Shown here piece after piece: positions 8,417 through 17,525 of a stretch of 54,453 nt of DNA. The stretch covers positions 1 to 54,453 of the forward strand of contig CBFFYP010000022.1 of assembly GCA_965646165.1 (NCBI GenBank), written 5' to 3'. The stretch is from MGBC114844 sp910585855. Lineage in GTDB: Bacteria > Bacillota > Clostridia > Lachnospirales > Lachnospiraceae. The first letter of the stretch is position 1, and the number at the start of each line of letters is the position of its first letter. A model generated the notes under the pieces. That model saw only the letters and a list, made by a program, of their open reading frames with translations. It was not told the DNA's origin and ran no database searches. Position numbers and translations under genes: made by a program.

Positions 8417-8744
8417 CCAAATGCGAAAACTCCAGGCAGACTGCAGTGACTTTGGAAAAAAGTTAGAAGTTCTTGACTTCTGCCAGAAAACCTAAGATTT
8501 TTTGCATATCCTGCTTCCATGCAGGGTATGCAAAAAAAGGGGTGTGTTTAGCCCGTATGAAAGAGAAGCCATCTTATTGCGGTGGATCACATCCCTCAAT
8601 ATGCCCATTCTATTTTGGCTGCCATAAGGGCGAATTGCGCCCCGGTCTGTCCGGTTGGATGCACGAAAATGCAGAAGTCTTAGAACTTCTTACTTTTTGG
8701 AAACCGAAACAGCAGTCTGCCTGGAGTTTTCGCATTTGGCGTCC
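8417..8744 (+). repeat. Repeat A3
   Basis: Complete family A copy. The outer arms are CCAAATGCGAAAACTCCAGG at 8417 and CCTGGAGTTTTCGCATTTGG ending 8739, a variant stem kept fully complementary. The GC helix reads GGGGTG against CGCCCC, which gives a U-G wobble on this strand. The GGACGC end lies 4 bp from the purL stop codon. Confidence 0.93.
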
Positions 8745-8748
8745 CCCT

Positions 8749-11700
8749 CTACTGAAAATATCTTACTCCAGCTTCAAACAATTTCATATCCTGTTCTCCA
8801 TAAATATTAATCCCAACTGCATCTCCCCTTCGTTCCGAATGAGCCATCTTTCCAAATACCCGTCCATCTGGACTTAAAATTCCCTCAATCGCTGCATACG
8901 ATCCATTGATATTCCATTCCTCATCCATAGAAACCGTTCCGTCCAAACTACAGTACTGCGTAGCAACCTGCCCATTCTCAAAAAGCCGCTGAATCCATTC
9001 TTTGGAAGCTACAAACCGCCCCTCTCCATGAGAAGCCGGATTGGTATAAATTCCGCCGAGTTTAGTCTGCATCAGCCAAGGAGATTGATTTGTTACAACC
9101 TTGGTATAAACCATCCGAGAGATATGCCGATTGATTGTATTAAATGTTAAAGTAGGAGAATCTTCTGTCTGCCCTACAATCTCTCCATAAGGTACAAGCC
9201 CCAGTTTTATCAGAGCCTGAAATCCATTGCATATTCCAAGCACCAGCCCGTCCCTTTCATTTAAAAGCTTCATCACTGCATCCTGCATCTTCTGATTCTG
9301 AAAAGCGGTAGCAAAAAACTTAGCTGATCCGTCCGGCTCATCTCCTGCACTAAATCCACCCGGAAACATAATAATCTGCGCCTGCGCAATCGCCTTTTCA
9401 AATACTTCTACCGAATCTCGAATATCCTCTGCCGTCAAATTTCGAAATACTTTTACTGTTACATTTGCTCCTGCCCGTTCAAATGCTTTTGTGCTGTCAT
9501 ATTCACAGTTTGTCCCCGGAAATACAGGAATAAATACAGTAGGTTTTGCTGTTTTATGCTTGCACAAATATACTGACTTTGCCTGATAAAGCGGTGATTC
9601 CACAAAAGAAGTATCCTGAAATGCTTTTGTAGGAAATACTTTTTCTAATGTGCCCGCCCATGCCTGCAAAGCCTCTTCCATTGGAATTACAATATTTTGA
9701 TAATAAAATCCGCTGTGTTGTTCTTCCTCTACTTTTCCGATTACTGTATAAGGAACGGTAATACGATTCAGACAGTCTGCTGGTACTTCTGCAATAATTG
9801 TTCCAAACTCCGGTTTAAAATAGTCTTCCGGCGGCAGTTCCCCATTTAGTCTTACACCTAACCGATTTCCAAATGCCATTTTACTGACCGCCGCTGCCAC
9901 ACCTTTTGCATCACATACATAGGCAGAAACAATCGTCTTTTCCCAAATGGCTTTTGAAATTCCCTGATAAAGTTTGATTACCTTTTCAAATACAGGTATA
10001 AAATACTCATCTGTTTCTATCTGAAACTTTACTAATTGATTCCCTGCCTGTTTTAATTCCGGCGTAATTATCTGCGGATAGTCTGCCACATCCACTGCAA
10101 AAGAAACCAATGTCGGCGGTACATCAATTTCATTAAATGTACCAGACATACTGTCTTTTCCTCCAATCGAAGGCAGTCCAAATCCAATCTGTGCTGCATA
10201 AGCCCCAAGCAATGCCGCAAACGGCTGACTCCAGCGGGAAGGCTCTTCTGTCATCCGTCTAAAATACTCCTGAAAAGTAAAACGTATCTTCTGATACGTT
10301 CCTCCTGCTGCCACAATCTTAGCAACCGATTCTACAATCGCATAGATCGCCCCATGAAACGGACTCCAAGAGGAAAGATAAGGATCAAATCCATAACTCA
10401 TCATTGTTACAGTTTCTGTCTTTCCCTTTAATACCGGAAGTTTCGCAACCATAGTCTGTATCTCTGTCATCTGATATTTTCCACCGTAAGGCATAAAAAC
10501 CGATCCTGCACCAATTGAGCTGTCAAACATTTCCACCAGCCCTTTTTGTGAACATACATTGAGATCTTGCAGCATAGCCAGCCAAGTTTCTTTTATATCC
10601 GTAACCTGCGGTTTTTCCAAATATTCTGGCTTTTCCTTTGGCATCTCCACCAAAACATCGGTTTCCTGATGCGCACCGTTGGTATCTAAAAATGCACGAG
10701 AAATATTTACAATTTCCTTTCCTCTCCATTCTAATACCAGCCTTGGCTCTTTTGTAACATAGGCAACCTCTACTGCTTCTAGATTTTCCTCTGCCGCATA
10801 AAATAGAAATTGCTCTACATCCTTTGGATCAACTACAACCGCCATACGTTCCTGCGACTCCGAAATTGCTATCTCTGTTCCGTCCAATCCGGCATATTTT
10901 TTCGGCACTTTATCCAAATTGACCCGAAGCCCTGCTGCCAATTCTCCTATCGCTACAGATACCCCGCCCGCACCAAAATCATTGCATTTTTTAATCAAGC
11001 GACTGACTTCTTCTCTGCGAAACAGACGCTGAATCTTTCGTTCGGTAGGCGCATTTCCTTTTTGCACTTCTGCACCGCAGGTTTCAATCGAAGCCTCTGT
11101 ATGCACTTTAGACGAACCAGTTGCACCGCCGCATCCGTCACGCCCGGTTCGTCCGCCCAGCAAAATAATCCGATCGCCCGGATCAGAAGTTTCCCGAATC
11201 ACACTTTTTCTAGGTGCAGCACCTATTACTGCTCCAATCTCCATTCTCTTTGCCACATAATTCGGATGATAAATTTCTTTTACATATCCAGTAGCCAGAC
11301 CAATCTGGTTTCCATAAGAACTATATCCATCTGCTGCCCCACGAACCAGTTTTTTCTGAGGCAGTTTCCCCTTTAAGGTATCTTTTACCGATACAGTCGG
11401 ATTGGCTGCCCCGGTAATACGCATTGCCTGATATACATAAGTCCGCCCCGAAAGCGGATCACGAATCGCTCCTCCTAAACAAGTAGCTGCTCCTCCAAAC
11501 GGCTCTATTTCGGTCGGATGGTTATGTGTTTCATTTTTAAAATTCACCAGCCATTCCTCAGTTTCCCCGTCAATCTCAACCGGAACTACAATACTGCAGG
11601 CATTGATTTCCTCTGATTCTTCCTGATCGGCTAACTTTCCCTCTTTCTTCAATTTCCGCATTGCCATTAGTGCCAGATCCATCAGACAGATAAACTTGTC

Positions 11701-12507
11701 CTTTCGACCTCCAAAAATTTCTTCTCTATCTGCCAGATACTGCCGATAAGTCCCCTCTATCGGCGTTCTAAAATAACCATCTTCAAATGTAACCTGCTTT
11801 AATTCCGTAGAAAACGTTGTATGACGGCAATGATCCGACCAATAAGTATCCAGTACTCGAATTTCTGTCATAGAAGGATCACGTTTTTCCTCTGTCTGAA
11901 AATAGTGCTGAATATGCAGAAAATCCCGAAATGTCATAGCCAAATTTAAAGAATCATATAGTTTCTTCAATTCTGCCTCTTCCATCCCCCGAAAACCGTC
12001 AAAAATCAAAATATCCGCCGGTTCTTCAAATACTGCAACCAAAGTATCCGGCTTTACCAAATCGGTTTCTCTAGAATCCACCGAGTTAATACAATAAGAC
12101 TTAATACGTCCAAACTCTTCCTCCGTCACTTCTCCTTCTATCACATAAGTAACTGCTGTTCGAATAATCGGCTCTTCATCCTCTTTCAAAAACTTTACAC
12201 ACTGAACCGCAGAATCCGCCCTCTGATCAAACTGTCCCGGCAAAAACTCCACCGAAAAACACCGGCTTTTTTCTGTCATCTCAAACCGTTCCTGATATAA
12301 AATATCCACCGGCGGCTCAGAAAACACGGTCTGACATGCCTTTTGAAAAACCTCTTCTGAAATATGCTCCATATCATACCGAATCAAAACACGCACGTCT
12401 GTTACCGTCTTAATTCCAAGATAACTTCCAATCTCCTCTTTCAACTCCCTTGCCTTTACTGCATAGGGAGCTTTCTTTTCAACATAAACTCGTCTTACTT
12501 TACTCAT
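8749..12507 (-). CDS. purL: Phosphoribosylformylglycinamidine synthase (single-chain PurL)
   Basis: Fourth step of purine synthesis: FGAR + ATP + glutamine gives FGAM. At 1252 residues it is the large, fused form found in proteobacteria and Clostridia rather than the PurS/PurQ/PurL set of Bacillus. Visible in order are the PurS-like N-terminal region, the DTYWSDHCRHTTF motif (SDHCRHTTF at residues 224-232), the NFKNETHNHPTEIEPFGGAATC nucleotide site, a second synthetase half (IGGKDSMSGTF), and the C-terminal class I glutaminase with FPGTNCEYDST and the nucleophile motif LGICNGFQAL. A strong GGATGGAGG site precedes the ATG. It stands alone, away from other pur genes. The stop codon is 4 bp from repeat A3. 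No purine riboswitch is visible upstream. Confidence 0.97.
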   Translation of the reverse strand: MSKVRRVYVEKKAPYAVKARELKEEIGSYLGIKTVTDVRVLIRYDMEHISEEVFQKACQTVFSEPPVDILYQERFEMTEKSRCFSVEFLPGQFDQRADSAVQCVKFLKEDEEPIIRTAVTYVIEGEVTEEEFGRIKSYCINSVDSRETDLVKPDTLVAVFEEPADILIFDGFRGMEEAELKKLYDSLNLAMTFRDFLHIQHYFQTEEKRDPSMTEIRVLDTYWSDHCRHTTFSTELKQVTFEDGYFRTPIEGTYRQYLADREEIFGGRKDKFICLMDLALMAMRKLKKEGKLADQEESEEINACSIVVPVEIDGETEEWLVNFKNETHNHPTEIEPFGGAATCLGGAIRDPLSGRTYVYQAMRITGAANPTVSVKDTLKGKLPQKKLVRGAADGYSSYGNQIGLATGYVKEIYHPNYVAKRMEIGAVIGAAPRKSVIRETSDPGDRIILLGGRTGRDGCGGATGSSKVHTEASIETCGAEVQKGNAPTERKIQRLFRREEVSRLIKKCNDFGAGGVSVAIGELAAGLRVNLDKVPKKYAGLDGTEIAISESQERMAVVVDPKDVEQFLFYAAEENLEAVEVAYVTKEPRLVLEWRGKEIVNISRAFLDTNGAHQETDVLVEMPKEKPEYLEKPQVTDIKETWLAMLQDLNVCSQKGLVEMFDSSIGAGSVFMPYGGKYQMTEIQTMVAKLPVLKGKTETVTMMSYGFDPYLSSWSPFHGAIYAIVESVAKIVAAGGTYQKIRFTFQEYFRRMTEEPSRWSQPFAALLGAYAAQIGFGLPSIGGKDSMSGTFNEIDVPPTLVSFAVDVADYPQIITPELKQAGNQLVKFQIETDEYFIPVFEKVIKLYQGISKAIWEKTIVSAYVCDAKGVAAAVSKMAFGNRLGVRLNGELPPEDYFKPEFGTIIAEVPADCLNRITVPYTVIGKVEEEQHSGFYYQNIVIPMEEALQAWAGTLEKVFPTKAFQDTSFVESPLYQAKSVYLCKHKTAKPTVFIPVFPGTNCEYDSTKAFERAGANVTVKVFRNLTAEDIRDSVEVFEKAIAQAQIIMFPGGFSAGDEPDGSAKFFATAFQNQKMQDAVMKLLNERDGLVLGICNGFQALIKLGLVPYGEIVGQTEDSPTLTFNTINRHISRMVYTKVVTNQSPWLMQTKLGGIYTNPASHGEGRFVASKEWIQRLFENGQVATQYCSLDGTVSMDEEWNINGSYAAIEGILSPDGRVFGKMAHSERRGDAVGINIYGEQDMKLFEAGVRYFQ

Positions 12508-12590
12508 ACAAAACCTCCATCCTTTTTTCTTTTTTTCAATAATATCATAAATCCCATCTAAAAAAAAGTAATTCCATCTAATTCTTCAAG

Positions 12591-12635
12591 ATAAACTTAT
12601 AAACTTAAAAAAAGATAAACTTTTAATTCTACGAA
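12591..12635 (+). repeat. Repeat D1 (45-bp AT-rich repeat)
   Basis: ATAAACTTATAAACTTAAAA-type sequence followed by an AGATAAAC block and TTCTACGA. Near copies are at 25610-25653 and 26973-27018. All three lie just left of an A/B composite or its collapsed remnant, so D probably belongs to the composite's outer flank. Confidence 0.7.
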
Positions 12636-12713
12636 AAGATGGGATAAGAACTTTTTAAAGTTTTCAAAATTTTCAAGCCTTTTAGAATTAAATAATAGAG
12701 TAAGGACGTTAGA

Positions 12714-13042
12714 GGACGCCAGATTCGAAAACGGTGGGCAGCCTGCTGTTCCGGTTTCCAAAAAGCAAGAAGTTCTAAGACTTCTGTATCATGGTACATC
12801 CAGCCGGACAGACCGGGGCGCAATTCGCCCTCATTTTAGCCGAAACGTAATTGGTGTAAGGAAGAATTTTACCAGCCATAAGATAGCCACTTTCCTATTA
12901 TCCGGGCTAAACACGCCCCTTTTTTTTCACACCCTGCATGAAAGCAGGATGTGAAAAAAATCTTAGGTTTTCGAGCAGAAGTCCAAGAACTTCTAACTTT
13001 TTTCCAAAGTCACTGCAGGCTGCCCACCGTTTTCGAATCTGG
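12714..13042 (-). repeat. Repeat A4, left half of composite A4-B1
   Basis: Family A in reverse orientation. The GGACGCC terminus is at 12714, the left arm CAGATTCGAAAACGGTGGGC and the right arm its complement ending 13042. The AGAAGT/ACTTCT hairpins, the CACAC-CCTGC P3 hairpin and the GC helix are all present. The P1 stem is perfect here through CAGCCTGC/GCAGGCTG. Confidence 0.93.
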
Positions 13043-13136
13043 CTGTTTCTTGACCCCGGAACAAAAAAAGAATGGTGTCTAACCTTTGCGGAAAACTTTT
13101 TTCACAATAAAAATTTCTATCGCTATCCAGCCAACA

Positions 13137-13465
13137 GCGAGAGGCGGTTTGCTCCTGTCTTTTGCCAGCGACTTCGGAGAACAGTTAGAAAGTCTTGGAC
13201 TTCTGTGGAAACACCTAGAATTTTTTGCATATCCTGCTTCCATGCAGGGTATGCAAAAAAAGGGGCGTGCTTAGCCCGGAGGATAGAGAAGCGGATGTCT
13301 TATGGCTGAAAAAATCCTTCCTTACACCCGGTTCGTTTCGGTTGTCATGAGGGCGAATTGCGCCCCGGTTCGTCCGGTTGGATGAACCGAAATCAGAAGT
13401 CCTAGACTTTCTTACCGTTTGAAGCGGAGCAGGCAAAAGACAGGAGCAAACCGCCTCTTGCGTCC
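13137..13465 (+). repeat. Repeat B1, right half of composite A4-B1
   Basis: Family B: same core as A but with outer arms GCGAGAGGCGGTTTGCTCC... and ...GGAGCAAACCGCCTCTTGCGTCC. In this copy CTGTCTTTTGCC pairs with GGCAAAAGACAG, a compensated change from the commoner CTGTCCTTTGCC/GGCAAAGGACAG. It lies 95 bp after A4, opposite in orientation. Confidence 0.93.
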
Positions 13466-13513
13466 GGTGAAAACCAAACAATTCCATTCAGCCTTCAACA
13501 TCCTCCCCCCAGC

Positions 13514-13561
13514 AAAAAAAATCCGCAGACATTAAGAAATTTATATTCCCCAATATCTGCG
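13514..13561 (-). terminator. Terminator of rny
   Basis: On the minus strand CGCAGATATT pairs with AATGTCTGCG (one U-G pair) and is followed by a run of eight T residues (13514-13521), about 40 bp after the rny stop codon. Confidence 0.88.
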
Positions 13562-13598
13562 AACCTTTTATTCCATACACTAAAAAAATTTCAACCTT

Positions 13599-15158
13599 TT
13601 ATTTCGCATAGTCCACTGCCCGAGATTCCCGAATTACACTTACCTTAATCTGCCCCGGATATTCCAACTCTGCTTCAATCTGCTTTGAAATATCCCGTGC
13701 CAATAAAACCATATCCGCATCACTAATCTGTTCCGGAACTACCATTACTCGAATCTCTCTACCTGCCTGAATAGCAAATGACTTATCTACACCCTTGAAG
13801 TTATTCGTAATATCTTCCAATTGTTTTAACCGATTGGTATATGTTTCTAATGTTTCTCTCCTTGCGCCCGGTCTTGCAGCAGAAATCGTATCTGCCGCCT
13901 GTACAATACAAGCAATCAATGATGTAGTTTCTGCATCTCCATGATGCGATTCCACCGCATTAATTACAACCGCAGATTCTTTATACTTTCTGCATAAATC
14001 TGCTCCAATCTGTACATGCGTTCCTTCCATTTCCTGATCCACTGACTTACCGATATCATGTAATAAACCGGCTCTTTTTGCCATACGAATGTCTACACCA
14101 ATTTCTCCTGCCAATAAGCCGGATAGCTGTGCTACTTCAATCGAATGTTTTAATGCGTTCTGACCATAACTGGTTCTAAACTTCATCTTACCAAGAAGAC
14201 GTACCAATTCCGGATGAATTCCATGAACTCCCACTTCTAAAATAGCGGCTTCACCTTCTTCACGGATATTTTGCTCCACCTCCCGCTGAGCCTTTTCTAC
14301 CATTTCTTCGATTCTTGCCGGATGAATTCGTCCGTCAACAATCAGCTTTTCCAAAGCAATTCTTGCCACCTCTCTGCGAATTGGATCAAAACCAGATAAA
14401 ATCACGGCTTCCGGTGTATCATCAATAATCAGATCTACACCTGTCATGGTTTCTAAAGTACGGATATTCCGTCCTTCTCTACCAATAATTCTTCCTTTCA
14501 TTTCATCGTTTGGAAGCTGCACAACGGAAATCGTTGTTTCAGCCACATGATCTGCGGCACACTTTTGAATTGCTGTTACTACATATTCCTTCGCTCTTTT
14601 TGCTGCCTCTTCTTTTGCTTTACTGTCAAGTTCCTTAATCATCTTGGCAGTATCTAGCTTTACTTCATCTTCAACGGTTTTTAATAGATATTCTTTTGCT
14701 TGTTCGGAGGTTAATCCAGAGATTCTTTCTAATTCCTGCAAACTCTTATCATATAACTCATTGACTTCTGCACTCTTCTTGTTTAATTCTTCTTCACGAG
14801 AAGAAAAATTTGCTTCACGCTTTTCCAAGGTATCTGCTTTTTTATCGATTGCTTCCTCCTTGCTTAATACACGGCGTTCATATCTTTGAAGTTCTGCACG
14901 TCTTTCCTTTGTTTCTTTGTCCAGCTCATTTTTCGCTTTCAGATTTTCTTCCTTTGCTTTTAACAGAGCTTCTCGCTTTTCTGTTTCTGCAGTTTTTCTT
15001 GCTTCATCTATAATTTCTCTTGATCGCTCTTCTGCGCTTCCAATTTTCGAATCGTATACTTTCTGACGATAGGAATTCGCAGCATACCAAGTAACGAAAG
15101 CAACAATAACAGCTACAATAAAAGCCACTACAACATAAGAAATTATTTTCGTTATCAC
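13599..15158 (-). CDS. rny: Ribonuclease Y
   Basis: Membrane-anchored endoribonuclease that starts mRNA decay in many Firmicutes. The 519 residues match the family length. An N-terminal membrane helix (residues 5-27) is followed by a long charged coiled coil (about 40-180), then a KH domain with GRIIGREGRN at 222-231, and an HD metal-binding domain with AGLLHDIGK (H367, D368). The start codon ATG follows GGAGG by 7 bp. It is downstream of recX, as in many Clostridia, with a strong terminator after it. RNase J is also encoded in this window, so two central RNA-decay enzymes are close by. Confidence 0.97.
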   Translation of the reverse strand: MITKIISYVVVAFIVAVIVAFVTWYAANSYRQKVYDSKIGSAEERSREIIDEARKTAETEKREALLKAKEENLKAKNELDKETKERRAELQRYERRVLSKEEAIDKKADTLEKREANFSSREEELNKKSAEVNELYDKSLQELERISGLTSEQAKEYLLKTVEDEVKLDTAKMIKELDSKAKEEAAKRAKEYVVTAIQKCAADHVAETTISVVQLPNDEMKGRIIGREGRNIRTLETMTGVDLIIDDTPEAVILSGFDPIRREVARIALEKLIVDGRIHPARIEEMVEKAQREVEQNIREEGEAAILEVGVHGIHPELVRLLGKMKFRTSYGQNALKHSIEVAQLSGLLAGEIGVDIRMAKRAGLLHDIGKSVDQEMEGTHVQIGADLCRKYKESAVVINAVESHHGDAETTSLIACIVQAADTISAARPGARRETLETYTNRLKQLEDITNNFKGVDKSFAIQAGREIRVMVVPEQISDADMVLLARDISKQIEAELEYPGQIKVSVIRESRAVDYAK

Positions 15159-15232
15159 AGGAGCACCTCCTTATTAAGTTTTCATTGTACAAGCATACAA
15201 CATATCAATTTTATCCTTTTTTTGATACTATG

Positions 15233-15853
15233 TCAAGTATCTCTCGATTCAAATTCGTTTACTTTTTTTAGAATACTGTCATAAGAAAATCCTTTTCTCA
15301 TAAAATATGCATAAATTTTCTGCTTCTCTTCAGGTGTAATTTCCGAAAAATTAACATTTTTCTTTTGCAGCAGGCGTTCGATTGCCGCCTCTTCCTGTAA
15401 CCCCTCCTCTTGCGCCAATTCATACACTTCCTGACAGATTTCTTTAGAAATCCCTTTTTGCATCAATTTGTATTCCAGCTCTTTCCTGCTTAATTTCGAT
15501 CCCCTTGTCCGAATAAATTCTTCTGCATAGCGTCTGTCATCAATATAGTGATGTGTCTTTCCAAATAGAATAGCTGCTTCCACTGCTGTTTTCGGATAGT
15601 TTCCCGCCATCAGTTTTTCCCGAATCTGCTTTTCTGTCTTATCAGTATCCCTTAAAAGATACAACATTCTCTCTCTTGCACGCTTTTCTAACAAGTCATA
15701 TACAATTTCCTGATAAACATCCTCTTCTAGTTCCATCCCTTCTTTTAACTGATACTTTTTTATTTCACCCAAATATAATGCAAACGCCTCTCCGTTTTCC
15801 AAATGCACTTTCCCCTTTTTCTTATCTAATTCCACAATATGTAAAATCTTCAT
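15233..15853 (-). CDS. recX: Regulatory protein RecX
   Basis: 206-residue RecX, which binds RecA filaments and limits or tunes recombination. The family pattern of three-helix RecX repeats is visible: RARERMLYLLRDTDKTEKQIREKL, then TAVEAAILFGKTHHYIDDRRYAEEFIRTRGSKLSRKELEYKLMQKGI, and a C-terminal KQKIYAYFMRKGFSYDSILKKVNEF. It is directly downstream of recA, but a well-formed terminator lies between the two genes (15897-15930), which should keep RecX well below RecA. Confidence 0.93.
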   Translation of the reverse strand: MKILHIVELDKKKGKVHLENGEAFALYLGEIKKYQLKEGMELEEDVYQEIVYDLLEKRARERMLYLLRDTDKTEKQIREKLMAGNYPKTAVEAAILFGKTHHYIDDRRYAEEFIRTRGSKLSRKELEYKLMQKGISKEICQEVYELAQEEGLQEEAAIERLLQKKNVNFSEITPEEKQKIYAYFMRKGFSYDSILKKVNEFESRDT

Positions 15854-15896
15854 AATTAAAATCCTTTCGGTTGTTTTCTCTTTTTTTGAAAATAAT

Positions 15897-15930
15897 CGAA
15901 AAAAGTACAGCCAGTATGCTTTGGCTGTAC
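15897..15930 (-). terminator. Terminator between recA and recX
   Basis: Minus-strand GTACAGCCA and TGGCTGTAC arms around an 8-nt loop, followed by TTTTTT. It lies between the recA stop and recX, so recX expression depends on read-through or another promoter. Confidence 0.88.
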
Positions 15931-15948
15931 CCTTCTAATTTTCTCTTT

Positions 15949-17013
15949 TTACACACTCTTTTCCTCGGCATCCTCTTTTAATGCATCTGCCATATTTACG
16001 GTATCTGCTATTAATCCATAGTGTTCCCGTACCTTTTGTTCTACTTCCATACAAATTTCCGGGTTATCTCTTAAATAGCCTTTTGCATTTTCACGTCCTT
16101 GTCCAATCTTACTGTCATTATAAGCATACCAAGCACCACTTTTTACAATAATCCCTAAATCTGCTGCCAAATCAAGGATATCCCCTTCATTTGAAATTCC
16201 TTTTCCAAACATAATATCAAATTCTGCCTCTTTAAACGGCGGAGCAATCTTATTTTTCACTACTTTAATTCTAGTTCGGTTGCCGACAATCTCACCGCCC
16301 TGCTTCAACGACTCAATTCTTCTTACATCCATACGAATCGAAGAATAAAATTTTAATGCACGTCCTCCGGTAGTCGTTTCTGGATTTCCAAACATAATTC
16401 CTACTTTTTCACGAAGCTGATTGATAAAAATAACAATACAATTCGACTTACTAATAATTGCCGTAAGTTTTCGAAGTGCCTGTGACATCAAACGAGCCTG
16501 AAGCCCCACATGAGAATCTCCCATATCTCCGTCAATTTCTGCCTTTGGAACTAATGCTGCTACCGAGTCTACAATAATAATATCCACTGCCCCGGAACGA
16601 ACCATCATCTCTGTAATCTCTAATGCCTGCTCCCCGCAGTCCGGCTGCGAAATATAAAGATTATCAATATCCACTCCGATATTTTTCGCATAAACCGGAT
16701 CTAATGCATGCTCTGCATCAATAAATCCGGCAATTCCGCCTCTTTTTTGTACCTCTGCAATCATATGCAGTGCCACTGTTGTTTTACCGCTAGACTCAGG
16801 TCCATAAATCTCTACTACACGTCCCTTCGGTACACCGCCAAGCCCTAACGCAATATCCAAACTTAAAGACCCCGTCGGAACGGTTTCAATATTCATATTT
16901 GCCTTAGAATCTCCCAACTTCATTACAGAACCTTTGCCAAATTGTCTTTCTATCTGTGTCAATGCTGCATCTAATGCCTTTAACTTATCATCATTTCCTG
17001 TATTTGCTGCCAT
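15949..17013 (-). CDS. recA: Recombinase RecA
   Basis: Central strand-exchange protein and LexA co-protease. 354 residues, the usual length. Walker A GPESSGKT is at 71-78. Also seen are the Walker B region IIIVDSVAALVPKAEI, the loop LMSQALRKLTAIISKSNCIVIFINQLREKVG and the C-terminal acidic tail DALKEDAEEKSV. The start ATG fits the family N-terminus (DDKLKALDAALTQIERQFGKGSVMKLG), but only AGAAGAGAG lies directly before it. The better AAAGGAG is 36 bp upstream, beyond a perfect 7-bp hairpin. Transcription is under an SOS promoter (17215-17284) with a leader of about 235 nt. Followed by a terminator, then recX. Confidence 0.97.
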   Translation of the reverse strand: MAANTGNDDKLKALDAALTQIERQFGKGSVMKLGDSKANMNIETVPTGSLSLDIALGLGGVPKGRVVEIYGPESSGKTTVALHMIAEVQKRGGIAGFIDAEHALDPVYAKNIGVDIDNLYISQPDCGEQALEITEMMVRSGAVDIIIVDSVAALVPKAEIDGDMGDSHVGLQARLMSQALRKLTAIISKSNCIVIFINQLREKVGIMFGNPETTTGGRALKFYSSIRMDVRRIESLKQGGEIVGNRTRIKVVKNKIAPPFKEAEFDIMFGKGISNEGDILDLAADLGIIVKSGAWYAYNDSKIGQGRENAKGYLRDNPEICMEVEQKVREHYGLIADTVNMADALKEDAEEKSV

Positions 17014-17022
17014 CTCTCTTCT

Positions 17023-17056
17023 GTTACGAATTCAACACTCGTAACATTCTCCTTTC
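17023..17056 (-). promoter_or_regulatory. recA leader hairpin and displaced Shine-Dalgarno
   Basis: On the minus strand AAAGGAG (17050-17056) is followed by GTTACGA (17039-17045), a 9-nt loop and TCGTAAC (17023-17029), then the recA ATG at 17013. The hairpin shortens the distance from AAAGGAG to the ATG if folded. The stop codon of the small leader ORF lies in its loop. Confidence 0.45.
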
Positions 17057-17166
17057 TCTCTGTTTTCCGATTTTCCTACCAAAATTTCTAAACAACAATT
17101 TCGATTCTTTTCATTTTTCATCTCCATATTTCCGAAACATCCTACTTTCATACTGCCCTTTTTCAT
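17032..17166 (-). CDS. Possible small leader ORF upstream of recA
   Basis: 44-codon open frame within the recA leader, downstream of the LexA boxes, ending 18 bp before the recA start. An internal ATG at 17151 (39 codons) has AAGGG four bases upstream. The peptide has five cysteines (GCFG, NCC and a C-terminal GECYEC) and no membrane segment. I recognise no family. It would be SOS-induced together with recA. Chance is a real alternative, because the ribosome binding sites are weak and there is no comparative evidence in the window. Confidence 0.25.
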   Translation of the reverse strand: MKKGSMKVGCFGNMEMKNEKNRNCCLEILVGKSENREKGECYEC

Positions 17167-17214
17167 TTTGTTCTTATTGTCCTTACTTTAATCTCTATTC
17201 TAGCCTTTTTACTT

Positions 17215-17242
17215 CGAATGTATGTTCTCGAATATATGTTCG
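17215..17242 (-). promoter_or_regulatory. Two tandem LexA (SOS) boxes of recA
   Basis: CGAATATATGTTCG at 17229-17242 and CGAATGTATGTTCT at 17215-17228, directly abutting. Both fit the Gram-positive LexA/DinR consensus CGAAC-N4-GTTCG, the first closely. They cover the expected transcription start of the promoter at 17256-17284. Confidence 0.9.
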
Positions 17243-17255
17243 TTTCTCTATTAGT

Positions 17256-17284
17256 ATAATACTATAAATCATGGAAAATGTCAA
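17256..17284 (-). promoter_or_regulatory. recA promoter
   Basis: Minus-strand TTGACA at 17279-17284 and TATTAT at 17256-17261 with exactly 17 bp between them. The start of transcription is expected near 17249. Confidence 0.88.
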
Positions 17285-17525
17285 TTAGATTTTTATTCTT
17301 TTTAAACAACTGTTTGTTTCTTCATCTCTTTCTTGAATAAGAACTTTTTCGATAATTGGATATGATAAGTATAAACATTTTTTTCTTTACCGTCAACTAT
17401 GTTTTTTGTTTTATATCTATATCAGTTATATTCTTTCCATAACTCTATATATCAAAGAATATTTAAATTTAATCCTTTTTAATTATTTTTCTCATTAATT
17501 CAATAAGTCTTTTAGAATGGAGGGA
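17285..17525. other. AT-rich gap upstream of the recA promoter
   Basis: No gene. The last 40 bp (TTCAATAAGTCTTTTAGAATGGAGGG) are shared with the left flanks of composites at 41070 and 48400, so the repeated unit extends beyond the A terminus. Confidence 0.55.

Noticed and set aside
8749..12507. Long plus-strand frames opposite purL, rny, recA, the lipoprotein and other genes
   Set aside because: They are antisense shadows of genes with clear family motifs and lack ribosome binding sites.
12508..12600. Purine riboswitch upstream of purL
   Set aside because: Only AT-rich promoter-like sequence is present; no aptamer-like stems.
12714..13465. Composite as an insertion sequence with a transposase
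   Set aside because: No ORF above background is present between the termini; at most it is a non-autonomous element.
17024..17047. Seven-codon ORF (MLRVLNS) before recA as a leader peptide
   Set aside because: The AAAGGAG is only two bases from its ATG, too close; the inverted repeat explains the sequence better.
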